DNA from: Bdellovibrionales bacterium
Lineage (GTDB): Bacteria > Bdellovibrionota > Bdellovibrionia > Bdellovibrionales > JAGQZY01
Direction: 5' to 3'
Assembly: GCA_020435205.1 (NCBI GenBank)
Contig: JAGQZY010000021.1
Span: forward strand, 1 to 36,197
Length of the DNA stretch: 36,197 nucleotides
Below are positions 7,184-15,906 of this stretch, one piece after another. The notes below the pieces were generated by a model. The model had not been told where the DNA came from, did not search any database, and saw only the letters and a program-made list of their open reading frames with translations. The position numbers were made by a program, and so were the translations under genes. Positions within the stretch are counted from its first letter, which is position 1. Each line of letters starts with the position of its first letter.

Positions 7184-8772
7184 TTAAAATGCCGCTTTAA
7201 CCCCAAAGCAAGGCTCACAAATAACGGCAACAGCAAAAATACAATTCCTCCTCTGGGGGGGCTGGCTCCCCGGCTATCCACGCGAGCGCAGCCTGCTGAT
7301 TGAAAATCAAATTGATCTACATTTAAGTTGGCGTTACCACCGCCGCTATTGTCAGTGTAATTCAAAACCACTTGAGTGATCATATCAGGGTCGTTTAAAT
7401 TGGACGCCGTTACCGTGACTTTAAATCGAACAAAGCGTTTATCAACAATAAGACTGGGGTCAGTAGTGTAGCCGGTATCATCGCCAGTAAAGTCATCGTC
7501 ACTCCCAGCAAACTCTAAAGTAAAATCAGTGGATGTTGGGCTTAATATAAAACTATTTAACGTGACTTGGTTTGTGGAAAGGTCAAAGGGTTGGCTGACC
7601 ACATCTTGAGTTGTCGCTACAAACTCCACTTTTCCAGGACTAATCGTTTGCTCAGCAGGAGTATAAAAACCCGTGCCAGACAAATTGTATTGTTCGCTAG
7701 AAAACCAACTCCGACCCACCCCACCTGATGCGCCTGTGGCTGGAACAGTATTGGTCCCGCCGGTGCCAATATTAGCCCGACTGGCGCCACCACCGTCGGT
7801 ATTGTAAATTTCGATATCATTACCGACAAAGACGAGAACCGATCCACCACCACCCCCGCCGCCGGGCCCACCATTGACGTTGGAGCTTCCACCATTTCCT
7901 CCACTCACATCGATGGAACCAAAAGCTGAAGCGGGTGCCTGGCCTAAAATAAAGTCACGAACAGCATGAATGACGACAACACCACCACCGGCTCCACCAC
8001 CTCCGCCAGCATCTGTCGCATTGCCACCGCCACCTCCGCCACCAGCACCGCCCGCAATGATGGTAAACTCCGGATCGGTTGCGCTATTTCCTGCTAACCC
8101 AAAACCACCAGCGGCATTGGGTCCATTACCAGCGGCACTAGTGGTGTTCCAGGAACCTCCACCGCCTCCACCCATGGCCGGAGTGGCCGCATTACCTGCA
8201 ATTCCACCTGTGACTGTGGCATGAACATTGGCGCCATTGGTGCCGGCACCATTCACAACTCCACCACTGCCACCATGACCTCCTCCACAAAGGGCCACCC
8301 CTCCGCTTCCTGGGGCTGCGCCAATAGCATTTCCGCCATTGCCACCAGAACAATCAATTGTGCCTTCAATAACAACGTCGCTTAAGCTGTAGATGATAAG
8401 AGGGTTGTTGCCAATAGGTCGCAAAGTCCAACCCGCATCCAACTTAAATGAAGTGACCTGCAAAATTGGAAAGGTCGATGTGTCCAAGCTGATAATATTG
8501 CCGGTCGTATCGGCATCATGGTCAAAGGATAAGTAGGTGGCAAGTTCAAAGCTTCCATGTTGGCCGTTGCCGACATCGACTGGAATGGGAGTAAACCCAC
8601 CTTTGTAATTAATAGTATGCAATGTGGGATGGACCACGCCGAGAGCTTGGTTCCAGACGGCCGTCCCTGAAGCATAACGGCTTCGGGTAGAAAAATCCTC
8701 AGAGACTTGAGCTGCCATCAAATCCTTCACAAAGATAAAAAGGAAAGAGAATGCAAGCAGACTTCGAGCCAC
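7180..8772 (-). CDS. Glycine-rich exported protein with a C-terminal sorting-like tail
   Basis: 530 residues starting at GTG 8772, which shares its first base with the TAG of the receiver gene upstream, so translation is probably coupled. An N-terminal signal peptide (SLLAFSFLFIFVKDLMAAQ) is followed by a beta-rich region to about 135. Then comes about 200 residues of low-complexity Gly/Ala/Asn with runs of up to seven Gly, interspersed with CSGGNGGN-like units, and a second beta-rich region (about 370-490). The end has a tripartite look: GCARVDSRGASPPRGG, then a hydrophobic helix (IVFLLLPLFVSLALGL), then KRHFN. This resembles GlyGly-CTERM or MYXO-CTERM sorting tails, which are removed by dedicated membrane proteases. 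Probably a surface or matrix protein. It is last in an operon with three signalling genes, so it may be their output or part of the sensing apparatus. Confidence 0.75.
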   Translation of the reverse strand: MARSLLAFSFLFIFVKDLMAAQVSEDFSTRSRYASGTAVWNQALGVVHPTLHTINYKGGFTPIPVDVGNGQHGSFELATYLSFDHDADTTGNIISLDTSTFPILQVTSFKLDAGWTLRPIGNNPLIIYSLSDVVIEGTIDCSGGNGGNAIGAAPGSGGVALCGGGHGGSGGVVNGAGTNGANVHATVTGGIAGNAATPAMGGGGGGSWNTTSAAGNGPNAAGGFGLAGNSATDPEFTIIAGGAGGGGGGGNATDAGGGGGAGGGVVVIHAVRDFILGQAPASAFGSIDVSGGNGGSSNVNGGPGGGGGGGSVLVFVGNDIEIYNTDGGGASRANIGTGGTNTVPATGASGGVGRSWFSSEQYNLSGTGFYTPAEQTISPGKVEFVATTQDVVSQPFDLSTNQVTLNSFILSPTSTDFTLEFAGSDDDFTGDDTGYTTDPSLIVDKRFVRFKVTVTASNLNDPDMITQVVLNYTDNSGGGNANLNVDQFDFQSAGCARVDSRGASPPRGGIVFLLLPLFVSLALGLKRHFN

Positions 8773-9212
8773 TAGGCCCCCTTAGCCTTTAAACCTTGAT
8801 TCAGCAACACGGTGACGACTTTCTTGCGTAAAGTCTCTGCCATAAAGGGTTTAACAATATAAGCGTTTACGTTGTATTTTGCGGCTTGGCTTATTTTTAA
8901 TCGTTCTTGGCTTTGCTGTGCGGTGACCATGATAAATGGTGTATCCAGAAGCTCAGGATGGGTACGTACCGATTTTAAAAAAACCAAGCCATCAGCACGG
9001 GGCATGTCCCAATCACAAAGAATCAGATCAATCTGATTTTCAGGGTCGTTAAAAATTTCAAAAGCTTCTTCACCATCACTAGCTTGCAAAAACCTTTTAA
9101 AACCAATACTTCTCAAGTTTTGCATAATAATATCACGAATTAACTTGTCATCGTCGACGAGAAGTATCGTTAGCTCAGCCAAGAGACTGGTGTTTATACT
9201 TTGCCAATCCAT
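8772..9212 (-). CDS. Single-domain response regulator (CheY-like receiver)
   Basis: 146 residues from ATG 9212, chosen because GGGAGG lies just upstream; an in-frame ATG at 9230 would include that ribosome site inside the gene. It is a lone receiver domain: acidic pocket Asp20-22 (VDDDK), phospho-acceptor Asp67 (LCDWDMP), Thr97 (MVTAQ) and Lys121 (VKPF). It has no output domain, so it would act by protein contact or as a phosphorelay intermediate, as in CheY or Spo0F. The gap to the hybrid kinase gene is one base, and it shares one base with the glycine-rich protein gene downstream. Confidence 0.92.
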   Translation of the reverse strand: MDWQSINTSLLAELTILLVDDDKLIRDIIMQNLRSIGFKRFLQASDGEEAFEIFNDPENQIDLILCDWDMPRADGLVFLKSVRTHPELLDTPFIMVTAQQSQERLKISQAAKYNVNAYIVKPFMAETLRKKVVTVLLNQGLKAKGA

Positions 9213-9213
9213 C

Positions 9214-10488
9214 TTAATCCTCCCTTTCAATGGGAAAACTCAAATCAATTTGGGCTCCCCCCTGTGGATGATTGCCCACCTTGAATTGACCACGATGTTC
9301 GATCTCAATGATTTCTTTGCAGATCGCGAGCCCCAATCCGCTCCCCTCTTTACCTTTAGTTGTAAACAGAGACTCTGTGACTCTTGGCAAAATCTCCTCT
9401 GGGATACCAGAGCCAGTGTCGCGAACAACAATTTTAGCATTTCCCCCATCTTTTTTGATGGAAATGTACAGTTCGCCACCTTGGTCCATAGCATGGATGG
9501 CATTGATAAATAGATTTGCAAAGACTTGGATGATTGCATTTTTATTAACATAGGCGGTCACCGACTCGACATTTTCCGTGTGAATTTTTATGCCATGGCG
9601 CCGAAAGCGGAATTCCATTAACTCCAAGGCCTCTTGCAATAGAGTTTTTAAATCACTCACCATAAATTCTTTTTCACTCGTTCCACTTTCATTGAGGTTA
9701 CGAAAATTTTTAAGAACAGAAGCCGCAGTTTTTCCGGCTTTTAATATAACCTCCAAAGAGCTCTTCATCTCTTCCATAGACTCAGCCTCTGTGGCCAATT
9801 CTGCGTGGCCAATAATGTGAGTCAAAAGATTGCCAAATTCATGAGCGACACTGCGACCAATAGCGGCCATTGCGCTATGGCGCTCACTATCGATGAGTAT
9901 TTGATTGGCTTCACTGAGTCTTTCCGCCTGCCACTCCCTAAGTCGATGCAAATCCCACAGGCTACTAGCGTTACGCGCTTTTTGAAGAATTTCACCTTCA
10001 TTAAATGGTTTGTTAATGTAGTCCCATCGTTCTCTATTGTCATTTCCAAGGTAAGTACCAATCGTGTCCACGCTGCGATCATGATAGGCTGTTACAAAAA
10101 CCACAAAGAAATTAGGATCGAGACTCATGACTCGTTTGGCGAGTTCAATACCATCAATATCTGCCCCTAACATCACATCAAAAAAGCCCATGGCAAAAGG
10201 CCTTTTGTTTGCAACGGAAGACTCAAGCTCTTTAAGAGCATCTTGTGGGTTATTGACGACCACCACATCAAATTCAGAGGCTTTCTGCGGCACCAAATCT
10301 CCCTCTGACTTAGATCTTCGGCTCGAGCGCATAGTGACCACATTAGGATTGTCTGGGCAGAGGACCTCTTTGATACCTTTGGCAATTTCTGGTTCATCAT
10401 CGACCACCAAGATCCTTCGGTTTGGTACCGGTGAATCCAATGGAATTAAATCTTTTTGCTGTTTAAAAAGTCGTGCGGCGTTACTCAT
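9214..10488 (-). CDS. Receiver-histidine kinase hybrid, cytoplasmic
   Basis: 424 residues with an inverted hybrid order, receiver first. The receiver (about 24-170) has Asp30-Asp31 (VVDDEP), phospho-acceptor Asp104 (FFDVML), Thr133 (FVTAY) and Lys160 (NKPF). It carries an unusual insert at about 44-72, rich in Arg, Ser and Lys, between the first strand/helix and the next strand. The kinase core follows: H box with His216 (SVAHEFGNLL), N box (FANLFINAIHAM), G1 (VRDTGSGIP), F box (TESLFTTK) and G2 (GSGLGLA). There is no transmembrane segment, so it is cytoplasmic and probably receives phosphate from, or is tuned by, the membrane kinase encoded just upstream. It overlaps that gene by 4 bp (ATGA). 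Confidence 0.92.
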   Translation of the reverse strand: MSNAARLFKQQKDLIPLDSPVPNRRILVVDDEPEIAKGIKEVLCPDNPNVVTMRSSRRSKSEGDLVPQKASEFDVVVVNNPQDALKELESSVANKRPFAMGFFDVMLGADIDGIELAKRVMSLDPNFFVVFVTAYHDRSVDTIGTYLGNDNRERWDYINKPFNEGEILQKARNASSLWDLHRLREWQAERLSEANQILIDSERHSAMAAIGRSVAHEFGNLLTHIIGHAELATEAESMEEMKSSLEVILKAGKTAASVLKNFRNLNESGTSEKEFMVSDLKTLLQEALELMEFRFRRHGIKIHTENVESVTAYVNKNAIIQVFANLFINAIHAMDQGGELYISIKKDGGNAKIVVRDTGSGIPEEILPRVTESLFTTKGKEGSGLGLAICKEIIEIEHRGQFKVGNHPQGGAQIDLSFPIERED

Positions 10489-12572
10489 GCTGGCACCTTC
10501 CCAAGTTCACTTTGTTTTTTTGGAAAACGAATTCGAAATAATGTTCTGCATCTCGGTTCTGATGTTATAAATTCAATATCACCACCATAACTTCTGACAA
10601 AGCGGCGGCTGATATTCAATCCAAGCCCCGTCCCTTCATCAGAAGATTTTGTGGTAAAACGATTTTCAAAGAGTCGGTTTTGATGTTCAGAGCGAATTCC
10701 TACCCCATTATCTTCAATGTCGACACAAATAAACTCACCATCATTATAGGTTTTGATTTTAATTGTGAAGGTATTTGCTGGATAAGATTGCACTCTTCCT
10801 AACTCATCCATAGCTTGCAATGAATTTCGCATCATATTTGTCACTGCTTGAATAATTTCATCTCGATCGACTATAGACTCATCAGGATTAGCTTCCAATT
10901 TTTTTTCAATTAAGAATCTCTTTTGAAAAAACAAATCACTCATAATATCAATGCTATCACTAATGATCGCATTAATAGAATGTGGCTTTGCATTGGAGTT
11001 CATATTCCCCAAACGGCGCATGCCATTGACAATCTTACCTATGCGGTCGCCTTCCTGGCGAATAAACTCCAGATCTCGCTTTAACTCTTCGTTTTGTTTA
11101 TTTACATTTTCCCTGGCGTAAAGAATATTTTCCAAGTCTTCTTCTAACAAGTTCTTGCCTTGGTGAATCGACGAGGGTTGCCTCCAGTTGCTAATGAGTT
11201 CTTCAAATCCACCCTTTTCCATGTCTTCTTTCCAAGCCGTACTGATTTCAGAAAGAAGTTCAATAGACTCTCTATACTGCGCGTCTACTTTCTTTTGTAC
11301 AAAACCAGCTCGAGTCAGAAGACTCGTAAGTGGATTGAGTACCTCATGAGCAGCACGTCCCGCGATTTCACCCATGGAGGCCAAGCGCGCAGTTTTGATC
11401 ATAGCTTCTTGAGCTTCAACCACTTTGATTTTTTGTTCTTCCAGTTCTCGAGTTCTCTCTTTGACCTTGTTATCGAGCTCTCGGTTCATCACTTCCAGTT
11501 CATCTCTAGATTTTTTAAGATCAAAAATCATTTGATTAAAACTATCGCCAAGAGTTACCGTTTCATCTTGCCCCTGCAAACGAATGGGTGTTGACAAATC
11601 ACCTTGAGATACCGCTATCATTCTTTCCACAAGCAACGCGATATTATGTGTTAGAGTTCGCGACAATAAAAAGGCCGCTAAAATAATCATGGTTAATACA
11701 ATAGATCCAAAAAGGAGAGTTCGAAGCGTTAGTCTCTTGACGGCTGCGAAGGCCTGCTTTTCTGGTGCTTTTGTGATAATAATCAATTTCCCGCCAAAAG
11801 CTTTTGCTATAGCGGCTAACCATTGATCTTGCCCTTGTTCAATCTTGGTTACGCTGGTGCGAGTTGACATCTCAATGGCTTTTTGAAAAAAGGGATCTCC
11901 GCCCAAAGAGGGATGACTGAAAAGTCTTTCCGCCTCCCTTTGCACTAAGACTTCTCCGTCGGCATTGGCGATAACCGTATCCGAAAGCTTGACAACATTA
12001 ACAGACTTCAAGAGGCGATCTAGTTTGATAAAGCCCACCACAACCCATCGCTCCAAGGGTTGAGAGTTTTGATCGACTTGCAAAACCAATCGAGCATAAC
12101 CCATCATCGGCGGGAAACCCTCCACAGAAGCATTCCATATGCTGTCACCTTGCTTTAATATTTTTTCAAAAGGGATAGATGAATAACTCATTTCCCGAGA
12201 GAACTTTTTTTCATCAACTCCATAGGTATTGAGATAGCTATGGTTTGAATATGAGACAAAAGGTTCCGCTTGGATGTTTTTGTAAAGTCTTAGCGCTATG
12301 AGGTCTGATTCCTCTGTGAACAGCTCTCCTACCATTTTCTCTCTAAGATTATTGGGAAGCTGAGTAAATAGTTTTAATTTTTCAGAAACGCCTGACAAGC
12401 TTGCATCCAGTTCATTAGCAAGATTCGAAACTTGGCTCTTATTCAAATCAAATACAAGATCCGTCTTGTCGGATTTAAAGACGGTAATCGCCATGAGCAA
12501 ATATGTACCAAGACAGGTCAACAATAAACCACTCATCACTAACAGAAACTTTAGGCGAATTGATAACTTCAT
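10485..12572 (-). CDS. Membrane sensor histidine kinase with HAMP domain and enlarged DHp region
   Basis: 695 residues. TM1 is at about 8-30, an extracytoplasmic sensor of roughly 250 residues (Cache-like in size and layout, by inference) follows, then TM2 (TLLFGSIVLTMIILAAFLL), HAMP, and a coiled coil (ELDNKVKERTRELEEQKIKV). The H box has His409 (GRAAHEVLNPL). About 110 residues separate it from the end of the second DHp helix (RIGKIVNGMRRL), roughly twice the usual, with a predicted helical insert around 440-500. The ATPase domain has N box NMMRNSLQAM, G1 IEDNGVGI and G2 GTGLGL. AGAGG lies 9-11 bases before the ATG. It is the first gene of the four-gene operon that ends at 7180. Confidence 0.92.
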   Translation of the reverse strand: MKLSIRLKFLLVMSGLLLTCLGTYLLMAITVFKSDKTDLVFDLNKSQVSNLANELDASLSGVSEKLKLFTQLPNNLREKMVGELFTEESDLIALRLYKNIQAEPFVSYSNHSYLNTYGVDEKKFSREMSYSSIPFEKILKQGDSIWNASVEGFPPMMGYARLVLQVDQNSQPLERWVVVGFIKLDRLLKSVNVVKLSDTVIANADGEVLVQREAERLFSHPSLGGDPFFQKAIEMSTRTSVTKIEQGQDQWLAAIAKAFGGKLIIITKAPEKQAFAAVKRLTLRTLLFGSIVLTMIILAAFLLSRTLTHNIALLVERMIAVSQGDLSTPIRLQGQDETVTLGDSFNQMIFDLKKSRDELEVMNRELDNKVKERTRELEEQKIKVVEAQEAMIKTARLASMGEIAGRAAHEVLNPLTSLLTRAGFVQKKVDAQYRESIELLSEISTAWKEDMEKGGFEELISNWRQPSSIHQGKNLLEEDLENILYARENVNKQNEELKRDLEFIRQEGDRIGKIVNGMRRLGNMNSNAKPHSINAIISDSIDIMSDLFFQKRFLIEKKLEANPDESIVDRDEIIQAVTNMMRNSLQAMDELGRVQSYPANTFTIKIKTYNDGEFICVDIEDNGVGIRSEHQNRLFENRFTTKSSDEGTGLGLNISRRFVRSYGGDIEFITSEPRCRTLFRIRFPKKQSELGKVPA

Positions 12573-12617
12573 TAATGATTACCTCTATATATCATCGGTT
12601 TTTGAGGCAGAGATATT

Positions 12618-12631
12618 GAGTCTAGAGACTC
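12618..12631. repeat. Inverted repeat GAGTC-TAGA-GACTC
   Basis: A short perfect dyad in the 74-bp gap between the lipoprotein gene and the kinase operon. No T run follows on either strand, so it is a poor intrinsic terminator. It shares the GAGTC/GACTC core with the larger hairpin at 26466-26490. It could be an operator for the kinase operon. Confidence 0.4.
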
Positions 12632-12646
12632 GACTCAGGGCCGGCT

Positions 12647-13846
12647 TTACCTCGGTGTTCTAAAGGCTGACTCCGAGCTACTGACCTCTTGGCCCCCATC
12701 CGAAACAGAAAGACCTTTCACACTGTACAAAGTGTTGGCCGATAGTCCTGAAAAAGTGACTTGGTGATTGGTTTTCAGAGTGCTATCCAAGGATGAAGAT
12801 TCAACCGATCCGGCGATCACGTCTTTGACTTCTATTTGTGAACTGGCAGGCAGGCTGGTGGTCCAACTGACAGTGACCTCGGTCCGAGTGGAGCTCACAA
12901 TAGAAAAATTGGTAATCACCAGGGGATCCTCAACGGCACAAGGGTTGTTAGCTTGCTCTGGAAAGTAATAGTTCTCGTTATTCAATGCCTTCCAGCCACG
13001 GGTCAGCATGTCGTAGTAAGTGGCCGTAGGAGCCGAAGGGACTTGGTTATAATCAAAATACATGGAGTTTCCGGCCTTACCACATTGAAGGTCCATATCA
13101 GGATTGGCAGGGTCTTCACCAGCCTCAAGCTTACGCATCATTACAACAAGTGAGATGTGGTAGCGAGGTCCTTGAAAATATTCAAAGATCAAATTTCGGG
13201 CCGAATTGTGATCCATATAAATCGCCTCAGAAGCACATCCCATGCGTGTTGGATGAGTCCCGTCATTGTCAACGATAGTCACCAGAGAATTATCATCAAG
13301 GCGCTCTCTGAGCATTGCACCATCATCAGATAAAACTGCCATCTGATACCAACCCTCTTCATCGCCCGCTGCTAAAGTGAATTGAGATTCCATTCGTAAA
13401 GCAAAATACTCATAGATCGGTTCATCATTTTGATTAAGCACAAGGGTTCCATCCTGGCGATAAAAGCCCAGATCAAATTTTCGAGTCGGTACATAAAGCT
13501 GGTTAAAATACAATGTGCTCTCAATAGGTGTTGCGTTTTCCATATAGTCAGTGACTGAACTATAACGAGGTTGGTCGTCGGTTAAATAGAGAAGATTACC
13601 AATGAGCCCACGATCTTGCGCTGAAGATCCCGCGCTAAAAGGATCGCACAGCGTCCTTTCCGGAGGGGTCAAAATGGGTGTATCAACCGGAGCCTCTTCA
13701 GGAACAGCCACAATTTCAGTTTGGTCTTCACTTCCCGTGCCTTCAGTGAGACAGCCCGTCAGCGAAAAACATAAAAGGAAGGTGCAGGACCATTGGGTCC
13801 AACGAGCAAACTTCCACACTACGCACCACAAGAACTTCGTCCTCAT
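12647..13846 (-). CDS. Lipoprotein with PA14-like and C-terminal FN3-like domains
   Basis: 399 residues. A long charged and aromatic N-region leads to the hydrophobic stretch and lipobox FSLTGC (Cys32), after which comes an acidic, Pro-rich linker (about 35-65). The central region has the look of a PA14 domain: YQMAVLSDDGAML and, later, FEYFQGPRYHISLVVMM, which is where PA14 modules have SDDG and the EYF-x-G strand. The end (about 305-399) is an FN3-like module: LVITNFSIVSSTRTEVTVSW, then ASSQIEVKD, then NTLYSVKGLSVSDGG. Probably surface-exposed and carbohydrate- or protein-binding. The substrate is unknown. Confidence 0.75.
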   Translation of the reverse strand: MRTKFLWCVVWKFARWTQWSCTFLLCFSLTGCLTEGTGSEDQTEIVAVPEEAPVDTPILTPPERTLCDPFSAGSSAQDRGLIGNLLYLTDDQPRYSSVTDYMENATPIESTLYFNQLYVPTRKFDLGFYRQDGTLVLNQNDEPIYEYFALRMESQFTLAAGDEEGWYQMAVLSDDGAMLRERLDDNSLVTIVDNDGTHPTRMGCASEAIYMDHNSARNLIFEYFQGPRYHISLVVMMRKLEAGEDPANPDMDLQCGKAGNSMYFDYNQVPSAPTATYYDMLTRGWKALNNENYYFPEQANNPCAVEDPLVITNFSIVSSTRTEVTVSWTTSLPASSQIEVKDVIAGSVESSSLDSTLKTNHQVTFSGLSANTLYSVKGLSVSDGGQEVSSSESAFRTPR

Positions 13847-13963
13847 ACCCTTAATTTTACGTCTTAATCCGAAGCTTTTCGCAAAAATAATTTTTTGATC
13901 TCATTGAGATATGATTCGAAATGAGAAATCCCCAAGATGAAACATATTTGGTCTTTTTTTGTC

Positions 13964-13986
13964 AAAAAACTACTGATATCAGTAGT
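13964..13986 (-). terminator. Intrinsic terminator made of an 18-bp perfect palindrome
   Basis: ACTACTGATATCAGTAGT (13969-13986) is followed on the minus strand by six T. The 5' arm encodes the final Asp-Tyr and the TGA of the membrane-protein gene, so the terminator begins inside the coding sequence. Confidence 0.65.
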
Positions 13987-14794
13987 CTAAACAATTGCGG
14001 CAGAAGGCATTAATGAGAAGAAAAATAAGGGTGGCTAAAACTCCTGCAACCATCACATAGAACTCAATTCCAATACTGCGAGTCGACAACTGTGGGCTAC
14101 GAAATAAAATGCCCACAAGAAGGGGGGCAACGTACTGATTGATAAATAATAAGGCGAAGGTCAATCGATTCAAGCGGCTCTTGTTTAGGAATCTCCACAT
14201 AAAAAGGTTTGGGTTAGAAAAAACCGCTGCGACAGCAAAGCTCCCCATCAAAAGCATCTCAAAATACCCAATACCGACTCGGTAATCCACCCCAGAGCGC
14301 ATGTATAGATCAACACCCAGGACATGACCAAGTAAACTCAATCCGCCAGGAAATAGAGCTAAGTGAAGAAGGATATCATCAACAATAAAAGCCGAATCTG
14401 GACTTCTTCTTATCACGACTAAAACTTCATAAAAACAAAACAGGATCAACCCTATAGAGGTTAATGCAGAGGTTGGAACTGTGTGTGGAATTGTTTTTAA
14501 AAAGAGCTCTGGAGAGAGGAGCTGAATCCACAGACTTGAAAAGTTTCCACAAGCGACAATACCCAAAATAGCAAGTGTCATGGGCTTTGACCAAGTTTCC
14601 CACATTTGGTCAGCCAATCGAGCTCCAGACATGAGCATAAGAGAAAAAGACGTAAAGGGAGACAAGCCTGGAGTATGACTCCATTGCAGCCAGCCATCGT
14701 TAAAAAACCAGGACACAAAGGTCACGAGACTTGCAAAAAATATAAATCCATCGATAAGCATGGCCAATTGATTTAAGGATTTAAAAAATTTCAC
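13979..14794 (-). CDS. Polytopic membrane protein, unknown
   Basis: 271 residues starting at GTG 14794, supported by AAAGGG seven bases upstream. An ATG at 14761 is the alternative start and would remove 11 residues. About seven or eight hydrophobic segments are visible (for example IDGFIFFASLVTFVSWFF, SIGLILFCFYEVLVVI, IEFYVMVAGVLATLIFLLI). The protein ends CRNCLDY, with two Cys near the C-terminus. I recognise no family. It is divergent from the cysteine synthase gene (84 bp gap) and has its own terminator, so it is probably expressed alone. Confidence 0.75.
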   Translation of the reverse strand: MKFFKSLNQLAMLIDGFIFFASLVTFVSWFFNDGWLQWSHTPGLSPFTSFSLMLMSGARLADQMWETWSKPMTLAILGIVACGNFSSLWIQLLSPELFLKTIPHTVPTSALTSIGLILFCFYEVLVVIRRSPDSAFIVDDILLHLALFPGGLSLLGHVLGVDLYMRSGVDYRVGIGYFEMLLMGSFAVAAVFSNPNLFMWRFLNKSRLNRLTFALLFINQYVAPLLVGILFRSPQLSTRSIGIEFYVMVAGVLATLIFLLINAFCRNCLDY

Positions 14795-14878
14795 TGAGAT
14801 GCCCTTTCACTTGTCAGTAGGCAATAGCCTACCCACTTGCTATACTCTACCCCGACTGCTGCCCTTTGGAGGATACAA

Positions 14879-15901
14879 ATGTTATGTAACAACATCCCTG
14901 AGCTGATTGGCAATACTCCCATCGTCAAAATTGAAAGCCTGAGTCGAATCAGTGGCTGTGATATTTTTATCAAATGTGAAAACTTAAATCCTGGAGGCTC
15001 GGTGAAGGATCGAGCGGCCCTGCAAATGGTCAAGGACGCCGTCGCTTCGGGAGAGCTAAAGCCAGGCATGTCTATCATCGAAGGGACAGCAGGCAACACT
15101 GGCATCGGCTTGGCCGTGGTAGCCGCAGCCATGGGATTTGATATGACTGTTGTCATGCCCGAAGGCCAAGCCATTGAAAAGCAAAGGATGGTGGAGCTCT
15201 ATGGAGCCAAGCTTCGGCTCGTGCCACCGACAAATTTTAAAGACCCTAACCATTTTTATCACAAAGCACGCAGTATTGCTGAGCAGGAGCCGCAAAAATA
15301 CTGGTGGGCCAATCAATTTGAAAACCTCAGCAATCATAAAGCCCATTTTTGTTCCACTGGCCCCGAAATTTTTAAACAACTCTCTGGTAAAATTGATGCC
15401 TTAATATCCGTCGCCGGCACCGGCGGTACCATTGCCGGCACTAGTTGCTTTCTAAAAAATCAGTCGGCAAGCACCCACGTTCGCTTGGTTGATCCCCCGG
15501 GCTCGGGGTTAGCGAGTTATTTGAAAACAGGGGCGTTTACAAGTGAGGGGAGCTCTATTACTGAGGGCATTGGTATCATGCGGTTAGTGGCAAACTTTGC
15601 TAAAGCAAAGGTGGATGATGCCATCACTCTCCCCGATCAGGATTTAATCCTCATCGCTAACCATGTCCGCCTTGAAGATGGTTTGCTCCTTGGCTCCAGC
15701 GCTGCTCTCAACGTGGCGGGAGCCTTTTTTACAGCTCTGCAGCTGGGGCCTGGAAAACGCCTAGTGACTTTTTTGTGCGACCTCGGAGAAAGAAGCTATT
15801 CTAAACTTTACAACCCAGAGTTCTTAAAAACTAAAAATCTAAGTGCTGAAACCAATGACATTGAACTTTTGAAATCGAAATATAAGAAAATGATCTCTTG
15901 A
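14879..15901 (+). CDS. PLP-dependent cysteine synthase family enzyme
   Basis: Makes cysteine from O-acetylserine (or a related ester) and sulfide. 340 residues from ATG 14879, fixed by GGAGG at 14868-14872. The PLP lysine is Lys43 in NPGGSVKDRAA. The substrate loop is GTAGNTGIGLA (70-79), and the phosphate-binding Gly loop is AGTGGTIAGT. The loop residue Ala in TAGNTG, where CysK of enterics has TSGNTG, is seen in a separate branch of cysteine synthases. The protein has a C-terminal extension after the fold (about 315-340), and I do not see a CBS domain. O-phosphoserine or cystathionine-type activity is not excluded. It fits the sulfur theme of the window but has no operon partner. Confidence 0.88.
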   Translation: MLCNNIPELIGNTPIVKIESLSRISGCDIFIKCENLNPGGSVKDRAALQMVKDAVASGELKPGMSIIEGTAGNTGIGLAVVAAAMGFDMTVVMPEGQAIEKQRMVELYGAKLRLVPPTNFKDPNHFYHKARSIAEQEPQKYWWANQFENLSNHKAHFCSTGPEIFKQLSGKIDALISVAGTGGTIAGTSCFLKNQSASTHVRLVDPPGSGLASYLKTGAFTSEGSSITEGIGIMRLVANFAKAKVDDAITLPDQDLILIANHVRLEDGLLLGSSAALNVAGAFFTALQLGPGKRLVTFLCDLGERSYSKLYNPEFLKTKNLSAETNDIELLKSKYKKMIS

Positions 15902-15906
15902 TCGGA

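Noticed and set aside
7970-8224. Proline-rich open frame on the plus strand
   Set aside because: It is the antisense shadow of the Gly-rich repeats (GGN codons read as Pro/Ala), with no ribosome site.
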